Assembly: GCF_000186865.1 (NCBI RefSeq)
Contig: NW_008705615.1
Location: forward strand, 93,963-108,506
DNA from: Aureococcus anophagefferens
Taxonomy: Eukaryota > Sar > Pelagophyceae > Pelagomonadales > Pelagomonadaceae
Reading direction: 5' to 3'
Length of the DNA: 14,544 bases
Part shown: positions 6,485 to 13,462 of the stretch, one piece after another
How the letters are laid out: every line of letters starts with the position of its first letter
How positions within the stretch are numbered: the first letter of the stretch is position 1
The notes under the pieces: model-generated
What the model was told of the DNA's origin: nothing
Databases searched by the model: none
What the model saw: only the letters and a program-made list of their open reading frames with translations
Translations under genes and position numbers: made by a program

Positions 6485-6982
6485 ATGGAGCAGTGGAAAA
6501 CTATTGAGGAATATCCTAATTACAAAATTTCAAGTTTTGGTAATATTAAAACAAAAACCCAAAATAGAAGTATGTGTTTTGACAAAGATGGTTATTTGCA
6601 AGTAAATTTAAGTAAATCAGGTGTAAGAAAAACTGTTCGTGTTCACAGACTTGTAGCTTTAGCATTTATTGAGAACACCGATAATAAACCATTTGTTGAT
6701 CACATTGATCGCGACAGAACAAACAATAATATTTCAAATTTGCGATGGGCAACTAAATCTGAAAATCAAGCAAATCAAACTAAGTATTCAAATAATACAT
6801 CAGGTTTTAAAGGTGTTTCTATTGATAAACGCAATGGAAAATATAAAGCAGCAATTACAATCCAAAGTAAGAAAAAGTTTCTTGGTTATTTCAAAACAGC
6901 TGAAGAAACATCAGCAGTTTATGAGGAAAAAGCCAAAGAATTACGTGGTGATTTCTATTGTGACACAAATGTAAAAAAATGA
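6485..6982 (+). CDS. NUMOD4-HNH-AP2-like endonuclease
   Basis: The 165-aa product has three recognisable parts. Residues 1-25 (EQWKTIEEYPNYKISSFGNIK) match NUMOD4, a DNA-binding segment of homing endonucleases. Residues 51-95 match the HNH_3 nuclease core: VHRLVALAF with His54, VDHIDRDRTNNN with His73, then NLRWAT; His73 and the Asn residues after it are the expected metal-site and catalytic positions. Residues 104-157 (NTSGFKGV...NGKYKAAI...KFLGYFKTAEETSAVY...A) match the AP2-like DNA-binding fold often fused to HNH. Length is typical and no break is seen. It is the first gene inside the left TIR, starting 49 bases from its inner edge, and its AT-rich codons match the rest of the element. 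Likely role: site-specific DNA cleavage aiding spread of the element or exclusion of competitors. A pure passenger homing gene is also possible. Confidence 0.92.
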   Translation: MEQWKTIEEYPNYKISSFGNIKTKTQNRSMCFDKDGYLQVNLSKSGVRKTVRVHRLVALAFIENTDNKPFVDHIDRDRTNNNISNLRWATKSENQANQTKYSNNTSGFKGVSIDKRNGKYKAAITIQSKKKFLGYFKTAEETSAVYEEKAKELRGDFYCDTNVKK

Positions 6983-6999
6983 TACCTGTTGAAAAATGA

Positions 7000-7008
7000 G
7001 TATAAGGA
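7000..7008 (+). promoter_or_regulatory. Second copy of GTATAAGGA, before the 181-aa gene
   Basis: The nine bases are identical to those before the HNH gene. They sit 36 bases before the ATG at 7036 and are followed by an AT-only run of TA repeats (about 7014-7035). This suggests the two rightward genes are transcribed separately from similar promoters. Confidence 0.4.
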
Positions 7009-7035
7009 CAAAATAATATATATATATTAATTAAT

Positions 7036-7581
7036 ATGATTACATTGAATGATGAAAACACACCAATTTACAAATTACTTGGATTACTGGACGGTCGCAG
7101 TAAAGTGCCAAAATTCAAGAAGACCATTTTCAAGAAAAATGGGGAACTACGTAAAAAGTTCCAAGATAAAGTTGATGAATACCAAAGTAATCAACGACGA
7201 GTAAGACGCCGTCAGCGTCTCATTCAAAATTCAAATGTGAATGGTGTTGAACAACCAAGTGGAAATTCAACTGTGCGTATCATTCAATATACAGGTGAGT
7301 TTGAACGCGACCATGATACATTTGCCCGTAATCTTATCAATATCATCAACAGTGAATACAGGAATGCTTATCGAGTAATTGTAACAGAGCCTTACAGTGA
7401 TCATTCAGGATCTGCATCAACAAAGGTTCTACAAGAGGCTTTTACTGAAGAACATTATTGGAAGTTGATTGATGATTTGAGAAAGTATGGAGAAACAGAT
7501 TTGAGCTCTCTTGTTTACACCGTCATGTATTATGATGTTCCAACGGGTGGAAGTGGCGAGTTTCTACCAAAGTGGTTTTGA
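7036..7581 (+). CDS. Unknown 181-aa element protein
   Basis: I do not recognise a family. Residues 20-62 are strongly basic (SKVPKFKKTIFKKNGELRKK, then RRVRRRQRL), suggesting nucleic-acid contact. A polar linker (63-80) leads to a compact-looking domain (81-181) of alternating strands and helices: VRIIQYTGEFERDHDTFA, a helix, AYRVIVTEPY, a helix with HYWKLIDDLRKYG, LVYTVMYYDVP, and a C-terminal GGSGEFLPKWF. There are no cysteines and no membrane segments. The start follows a long AT run and an upstream promoter-like motif. The 3' end overlaps the convergent coiled-coil gene by 18 bases. It might be a DNA-binding or structural protein of the element; this is inference from charge only. Confidence 0.8.
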   Translation: MITLNDENTPIYKLLGLLDGRSKVPKFKKTIFKKNGELRKKFQDKVDEYQSNQRRVRRRQRLIQNSNVNGVEQPSGNSTVRIIQYTGEFERDHDTFARNLINIINSEYRNAYRVIVTEPYSDHSGSASTKVLQEAFTEEHYWKLIDDLRKYGETDLSSLVYTVMYYDVPTGGSGEFLPKWF

Positions 7582-8256
7582 CTTTGGAGTATTGAGATTG
7601 AGTTTACTTTCCAGTTTCAGTTTATCTTTAGCCAGTTCTTTAGATTTCTGAGCCAAGTTGTCCCTCATAGTCAAAGACTTCTTCAGTTGAGTGGTGGCTT
7701 TAGCAAATTTGATATTCAGTTCATTGCTTTGAGTTTGATACTGATTGAATTCATCTTCATCATCCATATTGAACAGCTTCAATTTCCCAATCTGCTTTTT
7801 GACTGATTTGATAGTGTTCTGGCATTTATCAACCCGTTCTGTAGCACTTTTTAGTTTATCAGTGGTGGTCTCTATGTCTCCAATGACTTTCTTTAGATCA
7901 GATTTCATTCCAGCATCGCGAGATCTCTTCAATCCAGACGCGAGTTTCATAGCAACCGGTTTGATCTTTGATAAAACACTTTCAACATCGTCAGCATCAG
8001 ATGCTTCATAGTCGTTAACCTCAGCCTCCCATAACATCTCCAAACGAAGTCCATTTCCAGCATCAGCCTTGTTTACGACGAGTGCTCGTTTAGCCAAGTG
8101 CTCAATCGATATGCCGGCACGAAGTAGTGCTAAACAGAACTTGTTATTCGTCTGGAACTTATATTCCACGTCCTTCAGCCGTTCTGTGAGATGGAAGAGG
8201 CACTCGAAAAGCTCCTTCTGTGACATGCCTTTAAAGGCATGCTTTATCGTTGCCAT
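7564..8256 (-). CDS. Unknown 230-aa protein with long coiled coil
   Basis: The product has an N-terminal globular part (1-80: KHAFKGMSQKELFECLFHLTERL, then a helix with CLALLRAGISIEHLAKRAL), an acidic linker (77-92), and a long highly charged helical region (about 93-222) with heptad-like Leu/Ile/Val spacing, e.g. LKKVIGDIETTTDKLKSATE. That region is interrupted by an acidic FNMDDEDEF turn at 162-170, so two coiled-coil segments may fold back or dimerise. There are no catalytic motifs. The ATG at 8256-8254 lies 135 bases from the ATG of the divergent Cys-rich gene. The 3' end overlaps the convergent 181-aa gene by 18 bases. A role as a scaffold, DNA-end-binding or partner subunit is possible but unsupported. 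Confidence 0.8.
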   Translation of the reverse strand: MATIKHAFKGMSQKELFECLFHLTERLKDVEYKFQTNNKFCLALLRAGISIEHLAKRALVVNKADAGNGLRLEMLWEAEVNDYEASDADDVESVLSKIKPVAMKLASGLKRSRDAGMKSDLKKVIGDIETTTDKLKSATERVDKCQNTIKSVKKQIGKLKLFNMDDEDEFNQYQTQSNELNIKFAKATTQLKKSLTMRDNLAQKSKELAKDKLKLESKLNLNTPKSKPLW

Positions 8257-8391
8257 CGTGGCTTTTCCCGTAATTATCGGGAACTAAAGAACTTTCTTCA
8301 GAATTCTCTTTATCGCTCTCTTTAGTTCTTGGAACACTCTTTATCGCCCGTCACCGGGCTCTCTATCACAGATGCCAAACACACATCTCAA
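8257..8391. promoter_or_regulatory. Divergent intergenic control region with inverted and direct repeats
   Basis: The region lies between two diverging start codons. It contains a hairpin TTCCCG-TAATTAT-CGGGAA (8265-8283), a 10-bp perfect inverted pair GAACTAAAGA (8281-8290) and TCTTTAGTTC (8319-8328), and an 11-bp direct repeat CTCTTTATCGC at 8306-8316 and 8337-8347. The arrangement suggests a shared operator or core promoter controlling both genes. GTATAAGGA is absent, so this pair is probably regulated differently from the two left-hand genes. Confidence 0.5.
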
Positions 8392-10416
8392 ATGGAGTTT
8401 TGCAATGAGCCTACCGAGCATACCGAGCCTACCGAACCTCAGCCCGACCCCTTTGATAAGATTAACACAATCTTGGACTGTCTCGAGTGTGGTAATAAGT
8501 TCTGTCATTGGCAAACGATCACGACGTTCAGTGAGGATAAACTGAATTTACTTCCCGATGAGTTCTATCACTATGACAGTGATAAGTGCTATGAGACTGC
8601 ACAGCAGTATTGCATTCCTTGTGCTACAAAGCTTATAGCTGAAGCGGAAGCGGACGCGGAAGCGGAGCGCGTCAAAGCGGAAGCGGAAGCGGAATGCGTC
8701 AAGGAAGCGGAACGCGTCAAAGCGGAAGCTGAGGCTAAACTATGCTCTTGTGATTTCTGTGAAGGTAAGCCTGTTGGAACTGATGAATTCCCATACACAG
8801 GTTGCATTAAAGAAGTTGAAAAAGACACTGCGCAAGTGGAACAAGACAGTGAAGAGGACAGTGAAGATGATGTTTCTTGCTATTGGAAACAGGGAGCTTT
8901 AAAGCATGTTGATCGCATGCAGGCTGAAATAGACCTTCCTGACAATATGAGTGATCATGACGCTTTTGCGGAGTGGTTGAAAAACTCAGGCTTGGAATTG
9001 GACCACGCTCCAAATGAAGACCAACTTACTTACCTAAATCTAATATGGTCCGAGGAAACTGGAGTTACAGAAGAGGGCAACCTTGGTTTTCAGGGGTATT
9101 TATGTTTCTTGGACCGCGACCTTACCCAAGTTGATGATAAACTGATTGGTGGCTTACAAGAATTGGAAAGCGGCTTTAGTCATCTTGAAATGTGTCAAGA
9201 AGCTAATGATATCAACAACAAGATGAAGCAAGGCTCATTTGATCTAAACACTTGGCTCGATGAAATTAAAGACAGTGATGAAAACTCTAAAGACAGTGAA
9301 GCGGAAGCGGAAGCGGAAGCGGAAGCGAAAGCGAAGGCTGTCAAACACCCTTGTTGTGATGATATTGACGAATATGCTTGGTTCAAGAAGGGTAAAACAA
9401 AAGAGGAATTAGAATACAATGAGGTTAATTTTCATCATAATACAATCTATGAGAGACTTCCTCGCTATTATTTGACTAATGAGATAATTGATGAACAAAT
9501 ACCGCATCCAGCATCTATTAACGAGGAGGGTGAAATTGTCCCTTTTGATGATATTATTGTAACTTGGGATGTAGTAATGAATTTTGATTTTTACGATAGA
9601 ACCGAACATCTTGGGAAATACCAGCACTTTTTCCACGAAGCGGAGGCGGAAGCGGCAGCGGTGCGCGTCAAAGCGGAAGCTGAGGCTGAACTATGCCCTT
9701 GTGATTTCTGTGAAGGTAAGCCTGTTGGAACTGATGAATTCCCATACAAAGGTTGCATCAAAGAAGTTGAAAAAGACAGTGAAGAGGAAGCAAAAATCAT
9801 CAAACGCTTGGAAGATGTGCTCATGGATAAATTGAATCTCAAACCCTTGGAAGTGCAATTTCTTCCTCTATCTGACATTCTTGAAACGATGAGTGATACA
9901 GACGAAATTATCAACTACGTTCGAGAAAACTTCCTCACTAAATCAGGAAAGTTCTCACCTTATCTTATTTGTGATGAAAACTCTAAAGACAGTGAAGAAA
10001 CCTCTCAAGAACTTCCTGACAATATGAGTGGTCATGGCGCTTTTGCGGAGTGGTTTGATAAAAATATCAAAAGCGTGGAAGACTGCGAGAAAGAAGGACT
10101 CTGCTTTGTTGATGTAATGAAAGAATGGTGTAAGGAGAACAATCATGAATGGACAAGCCAAGGTGTCATTAATGGGAATGTTATGGATGAAAGCTCTAAA
10201 GACAGTGAAGACAGTGAAGACAGTGAAGAAGATGGTCCTGACTGTTGTATGTTCTGCGATAAACGCTTTGATTTCCAGTGGACTATCAACAAGAATCCAA
10301 AACTGTATAATTGGTATCTCTTTGAAGGACACGACGTTGATGAAGGTGATTTATGCTTTGACTGTTGTGAGAAGCATTACAATGAATGGAAAAAAACCAA
10401 TTGCCCTGATATTTGA
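8392..10416 (+). CDS. 674-aa acidic Cys-rich protein with internal duplications
   Basis: The start chosen is the first in-frame ATG (8392); the frame also reads upstream from a TTG at 8329. CxxC pairs at both ends look like zinc-binding units: C30-x2-C33 with C74-x2-C77, and C619-x2-C622 with C655-x2-C658. In the middle a CxCDFCEGKPVGTDEFPY module occurs twice (C118-C138 and C435-C455). Each copy is preceded by an Ala-Glu repeat encoded by GCGGAA hexamers (83-116 and 416-433); a third Ala-Glu run is at 303-316. LPDNMSxHxAFAEW also occurs twice (182 and 541), and acidic DSE runs recur (152-160, 297-303, 530-536, 600-613). The net charge is very acidic. There is no signal peptide, membrane segment or enzyme motif I recognise. 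The last Ile codon and the TGA lie inside the right TIR. A DNA mimic, virion-like or regulatory zinc protein is conceivable; the function is unknown. Confidence 0.85.
   Translation: MEFCNEPTEHTEPTEPQPDPFDKINTILDCLECGNKFCHWQTITTFSEDKLNLLPDEFYHYDSDKCYETAQQYCIPCATKLIAEAEADAEAERVKAEAEAECVKEAERVKAEAEAKLCSCDFCEGKPVGTDEFPYTGCIKEVEKDTAQVEQDSEEDSEDDVSCYWKQGALKHVDRMQAEIDLPDNMSDHDAFAEWLKNSGLELDHAPNEDQLTYLNLIWSEETGVTEEGNLGFQGYLCFLDRDLTQVDDKLIGGLQELESGFSHLEMCQEANDINNKMKQGSFDLNTWLDEIKDSDENSKDSEAEAEAEAEAKAKAVKHPCCDDIDEYAWFKKGKTKEELEYNEVNFHHNTIYERLPRYYLTNEIIDEQIPHPASINEEGEIVPFDDIIVTWDVVMNFDFYDRTEHLGKYQHFFHEAEAEAAAVRVKAEAEAELCPCDFCEGKPVGTDEFPYKGCIKEVEKDSEEEAKIIKRLEDVLMDKLNLKPLEVQFLPLSDILETMSDTDEIINYVRENFLTKSGKFSPYLICDENSKDSEETSQELPDNMSGHGAFAEWFDKNIKSVEDCEKEGLCFVDVMKEWCKENNHEWTSQGVINGNVMDESSKDSEDSEDSEEDGPDCCMFCDKRFDFQWTINKNPKLYNWYLFEGHDVDEGDLCFDCCEKHYNEWKKTNCPDI
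8713..8827 (+). repeat. 115-bp internal duplication, copy 1
   Basis: About 115 bases encoding the end of the Ala-Glu run plus the CDFCEGKPVGTDEF module recur at 9664-9778, with roughly five differences by eye. The near identity at DNA level, including silent positions, indicates a recent in-frame duplication. Confidence 0.85.
9664..9778 (+). repeat. 115-bp internal duplication, copy 2
   Basis: This is the partner of 8713-8827, 951 bases downstream and in the same reading frame. It is preceded by a shorter GCGGAA-type run, so the duplication or conversion probably used the hexamer arrays as homology. Confidence 0.85.
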
Positions 10417-10820
10417 GGGGTGTTGTCATATTTCATCAAGATTGAAAAAAGACATATTGAATACAACATTGGAAACATGTTATGAAGTTTCTCAGCATCA
10501 TGCTGTGCTTCAAACGACACTGTCGTGCCGATGCCCCAATCACTAACACCTTCCCCAATCACCGCGGACCATCACACTATCACGCGCGCGTCATAAAAAA
10601 ATTTTGAGGGTTCGGATTTAGGGATCGGCCGAGTGCGGGTTACAGCCTCAACTTGAAGTAAAGTTGATGCGGGTTATAGGCTCGCGAAGGCCGATTTATT
10701 TGCCTTTGCGGGTTACACCAAACGGTTTTTTTCAGAGAAAAAACGGTAGGACACTCTTTTTACGTCGTTTTTTGAGTTTACGAAAAAAATGACTAAAAAG
10801 TGTGTCCTATCTTTTTTAGG
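10411..10820 (-). repeat. Right terminal inverted repeat, 410 bp
   Basis: It is the inverted copy of 6027-6436 and carries every sub-motif in mirror order: odd palindromes at 10493-10505 and 10514-10526, TGCGGGTTA at 10634, 10668 and 10707, and the subterminal palindrome at 10747-10809. It ends CTTTTTTAGG. Its innermost six bases supply the stop codon of the 674-aa gene. Confidence 0.93.
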
Positions 10821-10850
10821 ATACCCGTAACGCAGTCTCACTCTGGTCTG
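10818..10850. repeat. 33-bp host repeat, copy B, split by the element
   Basis: The sequence matches 5356-5388 exactly over 33 bases. Its first three bases (AGG) are formally the end of the element, but an AGG also stands before the left duplication at 6018-6020. The pre-insertion site therefore had the same AGG-ATACCC-GTAACG order as copy A. Confidence 0.75.
10821..10826. repeat. Right target-site duplication ATACCC
   Basis: It is the exact partner of 6021-6026 and directly abuts the right TIR end. The sequence beyond it continues the 33-bp host repeat. Confidence 0.85.
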
Positions 10851-11028
10851 CCTACTAGCTCATCTCAAACTCACCATAGCTCATCCGATTGGATTTGCGG
10901 AATCGTGAGAAGCAGGGCTTTGCAGCCATACGCTCGGGGCCATTCGTTGAAGAAACCTTGACAGCGCCTGCAGCTGGTGTCGACTTTAACTGGGGGGTTA
11001 TAGAGAAATCGCACTGTATGACGTGATC
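10851..11028. other. Leader or promoter region of the membrane-protein gene
   Basis: About 180 bases of mixed composition lie between the target repeat and the next ATG. I see no clear TATA box, no RNA gene and no long open frame. The element has landed about 200 bases upstream of the start codon, so it may separate the gene from its original promoter. Confidence 0.4.
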
Positions 11029-12771
11029 ATGTTCATGAAACTCTGCCTCCTTGCCTCCTTCGCCAGCGCCAAATACCGCTCCGGGACAAACATCCCGACA
11101 AGCAAGATGATCAAACTAAAACATGCGACGAAAAAATTTCCTCCGAAGCAACCTCCCTTACTAATGACGATTGAGACTGCGGGTCACTACTTGAATAAAA
11201 ACAAGATTTCGAATAATGCAGGCGGCAAAAATGTGAGGGATGGTACATACCACTGTTCATATATACCACATTGGGGCCGCAAAGCGGAACCCTTTGATAC
11301 TTCTGCTGACGGACTGTCCATTCATTTGTATTCGGAGTATGGGAAACAAGTAGGGAATCCCGCTGGCATTTTCTGCCCACCAAAAAAACTGCCCAACATG
11401 CGTACTCACGCGGTATCTTTGGGGACTGATTTCGATTCCGTCTTCCCCAACGGCGCCTGTAACATGCATGCCTTACTGCTGAACCTTCACCGGGCTAGAG
11501 TCGCCATTCTCTTCGGTCACAGTTTTAAGAATGACAATCTCGTAGGCTACTGGGGCGCCGTAGGTGCTGACTATGAATCATGGTGGGGAGATAAATTAAG
11601 TTTTGTTCTCGCTGATATCAATTTCTTGTGCACTGCAACTAGTATGATTCACATGCTCGAGAAGGATCGTCCATTTGAGTTGGTTACAAAAAAAGGATAC
11701 TGGCGTAGGGGTGTCGAGTTTGTGGATAAGAGGAGAAACTACAAGCTTTGGGGTGTGTGCATTCTATACACTATGGTTTGGTCTTTGGTACCAATGTGCA
11801 CGCTATACTTGACGCTTGAGTTTCTGCCCTATCTATTCCCTAATCAAGTTGCGATGATCAGAGGTCAAGAAAGAAAAAAATTGCCTTTAAAAGTACAACA
11901 AATCGTCATTCTGATGGAAATTACCCCAAATCTTGCGCAGGCTCTAGATTTATTTTTCGGAAATATGGCTTGGAGCGGATCGTTGTTTAAGAAAACAAAT
12001 ATGTATGGCATCTTTACACCATTTTTTGTGCATTGGAATTATGCTTTTAAAGTCCAGGGTCTTGCGACAACTATCTTGATGGCATTGATGTGGATGGGCG
12101 AGAGCACAGCTTCAAAAAGAATGACGACCGCCCGGCCCATCATGAAAGAAAGCCCCATCAAACTTTATGCTACACTATGGGTTACTTTTCTTGTAGATGC
12201 CCTTGCACATAGAGCGTTATCCTGGGGTCATGGAGTCTTTGCATGGCAACCTGATGTTGTTGTACTGATTATGGTTATCGTTCCAATCATAGCCTTGTGC
12301 TGCGCTGCCTTCTTCCAACTTCAGGCAGGAAAAGTCACTCAGACACTGCGCTCAGCAGGCGATGCAAACCCCGCGCTTGTTGCCTTCAGGCATAAAATGG
12401 TCGTGAACTTGGCTCGCAGTGGCGTATGGGACACTAGCTCTAGTGTTGTCACCATCGTTTTGGGAGCTAGCACATTTGGGGTGGCGCCCATAGGCTTAAT
12501 TTTCACGGTAGCATCTATATCGACATTTCGATGTGTTGTATCCTACTACCAGGTGGTTTCTGTTGAACCAGCTGCTGCCGCAAAGGCTCGAAAAGAAGCT
12601 AAGTCAAGGATAGTGCAAAAGGCTCTTCCTTCGTCAATGAGTTCGATGTCATCATCATCTTCAATGTCATCTTCACCTTCATCGTTGTCATCATCGTCAT
12701 CATCAGCTTCATCCATATCCTTTTCCACATCCTCGTCTTCATCTGCAAATACTGATGTGTCTACTGCTTGA
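11029..12771 (+). CDS. Multi-pass membrane protein with luminal N-domain and poly-Ser tail
   Basis: From the ATG at 11029 (another in-frame ATG is at 11035) the product is 580 aa. A hydrophobic MKLCLLASFASA at the start looks like a signal peptide. A basic, then Cys- and aromatic-containing domain follows (about 20-235: CSYIPHWGRK, IFCPPKKL, YWGAVGADYESWWGD). Six to seven hydrophobic helices follow: about 240-268, 291-311, 327-356, 377-397, 409-431 and 472-507 (one or two). The tail has an Ala/Lys/Arg helix (514-532) and a Ser-rich run (535-575). The order of an N-terminal domain plus about seven helices recalls receptor-like 7TM proteins, but I recognise no signature motif of GPCR, THH1 or transporter families. 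I infer a plasma- or endomembrane receptor or channel-like protein. No introns are apparent. Confidence 0.82.
   Translation: MFMKLCLLASFASAKYRSGTNIPTSKMIKLKHATKKFPPKQPPLLMTIETAGHYLNKNKISNNAGGKNVRDGTYHCSYIPHWGRKAEPFDTSADGLSIHLYSEYGKQVGNPAGIFCPPKKLPNMRTHAVSLGTDFDSVFPNGACNMHALLLNLHRARVAILFGHSFKNDNLVGYWGAVGADYESWWGDKLSFVLADINFLCTATSMIHMLEKDRPFELVTKKGYWRRGVEFVDKRRNYKLWGVCILYTMVWSLVPMCTLYLTLEFLPYLFPNQVAMIRGQERKKLPLKVQQIVILMEITPNLAQALDLFFGNMAWSGSLFKKTNMYGIFTPFFVHWNYAFKVQGLATTILMALMWMGESTASKRMTTARPIMKESPIKLYATLWVTFLVDALAHRALSWGHGVFAWQPDVVVLIMVIVPIIALCCAAFFQLQAGKVTQTLRSAGDANPALVAFRHKMVVNLARSGVWDTSSSVVTIVLGASTFGVAPIGLIFTVASISTFRCVVSYYQVVSVEPAAAAKARKEAKSRIVQKALPSSMSSMSSSSSMSSSPSSLSSSSSSASSISFSTSSSSSANTDVSTA
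12631..12753 (+). repeat. TCA/TCT trinucleotide tract coding for poly-Ser
   Basis: Imperfect TCA, TCT and TCG triplets, with ATG and CCT interruptions, encode a Ser-rich C-terminal tail. The tract stays in frame and is followed by a normal stop, so it is part of the gene, and it is likely length-variable between individuals. Confidence 0.85.
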
Positions 12772-13224
12772 TTCTATCATTCTTCGGCGCGAGCTTTCCG
12801 ATGATACACATGGGGAATCAGGGCAAGAGCTTATCCTGGCGCGAGAGTCTGTATTCCGCGCTAAGCTATGTTCCGGTGGAAAGCTGTGTTCCGGAGCGCT
12901 TTGTTTCGGCTGTACTGCGGGGTCTCGGCTGTGACGGCGTACTGGTGCACCCCTCAGACACTGTTAGCATATCCCGCCGGCGGGATATTATAACCTGGGC
13001 TTCAACCTCAGACCTTGTACTTCAACAGGGACCTCAACACAGCCGCTTGCCCTTCAAAAGGGACCTCAACACCGCCGCTCACGCCTCGCGGGGGACCTCT
13101 GACGCGCCGCCCACGCCTTAGGGGGCGCGACCAGTGCTTCCTCCTGCTCAAGGACAAGTACGAGCGCCACGCGACGGCGCTCGCCGCGAGGGAGCGGCGG
13201 GTGTAACGAATTCGAGAGAGTGAT
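12772..13224. other. GC-rich spacer with short repeats, no supported gene
   Basis: A perfect inverted repeat, ATATCCCGCC-GGCGGGATAT, lies at 12969-12988. A degenerate tandem of GGGACCTC(AACAC or TGACG) units follows around 13028-13110. Around 13120-13206 a plus-strand frame reads RGRDQCFLLLKDKYERHATA before a stop, which looks like a piece of a real helical protein but has no start. I call none of it a gene. Confidence 0.4.
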
Positions 13225-13462
13225 GTAGCGGGAATTGTCCCTTCAAGGTAGACTCTCGGACTACTGGTGGCGGCCCCACTACCAGATCGCAAGCTAGGGA
13301 AGGATATCAACAGATAGAGTCGTTACAACAAAATCTAGGTTTACGACGACACCCAAATAGAGACGATAACGTCGAGGAGGGCTCCCAACCGGAATCCTCA
13401 GTATCAGAGATGAATGAACGAGAGATGCTAGAACTGAATTTAAGTGTGGATGACCCACTGTA
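13225..13462 (+). pseudogene. Coding-like open stretch without a proper start
   Basis: One plus frame is open for about 79 codons to TAA at 13460-13462. It is rich in Gln, Glu, Arg, Ser and Asn (REGYQQIESLQQNLGLRRHP near the middle, ending EMLELNLSVDDPL), resembling a polar cytoplasmic tail. The first ATG comes late (13410), so it may be a last exon or a decayed gene end. I recognise no family, and no upstream exon is apparent. Confidence 0.25.

Larger units (their letters stand above)
6027..10820. mobile_element. 4,794-bp element with 410-bp TIRs, 6-bp TSD and four ORFs
   Basis: Both ends are exact inverted copies starting CCTAAAAAAG and extending 410 bases inward with one mismatch found (6372 against 10475). 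ATACCC flanks it on both sides. The interior is visibly AT-rich against GC-rich flanks. It encodes a NUMOD4-HNH-AP2-like nuclease, an unknown 181-aa protein, a 230-aa coiled-coil protein on the opposite strand and a 674-aa Cys-rich acidic protein. No DDE/RVE integrase, tyrosine recombinase, transposase, DNA polymerase, packaging ATPase, protease or capsid is visible. Near-identical ends and intact ORFs indicate a recent insertion. Six-base duplications are known for Polintons and a few other DNA transposon groups, so a trans-acting Polinton-like or virophage-like integrase is one option. A self-contained novel element is another. Confidence 0.93.

Noticed and set aside
6285..6605. 106-codon frame inside the left TIR and over the HNH gene start, with a partner in the right TIR
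   Set aside because: It overlaps the clearly real HNH gene in another frame, and its TIR part coincides with palindromes and direct repeats. It is a shadow.
8329..8391. Extension of the 674-aa protein to a TTG start (21 more residues)
   Set aside because: A eukaryotic or viral gene here should use ATG, and the extension overlaps the inverted and direct repeats of the control region.
6027..10820. Assigning the element to Polintons, virophages or transpovirons
   Set aside because: None of their hallmark genes (integrase, type B polymerase, capsid, ATPase, helicase) is visible. Only TIR style and duplication length are compatible, so the class is left open.
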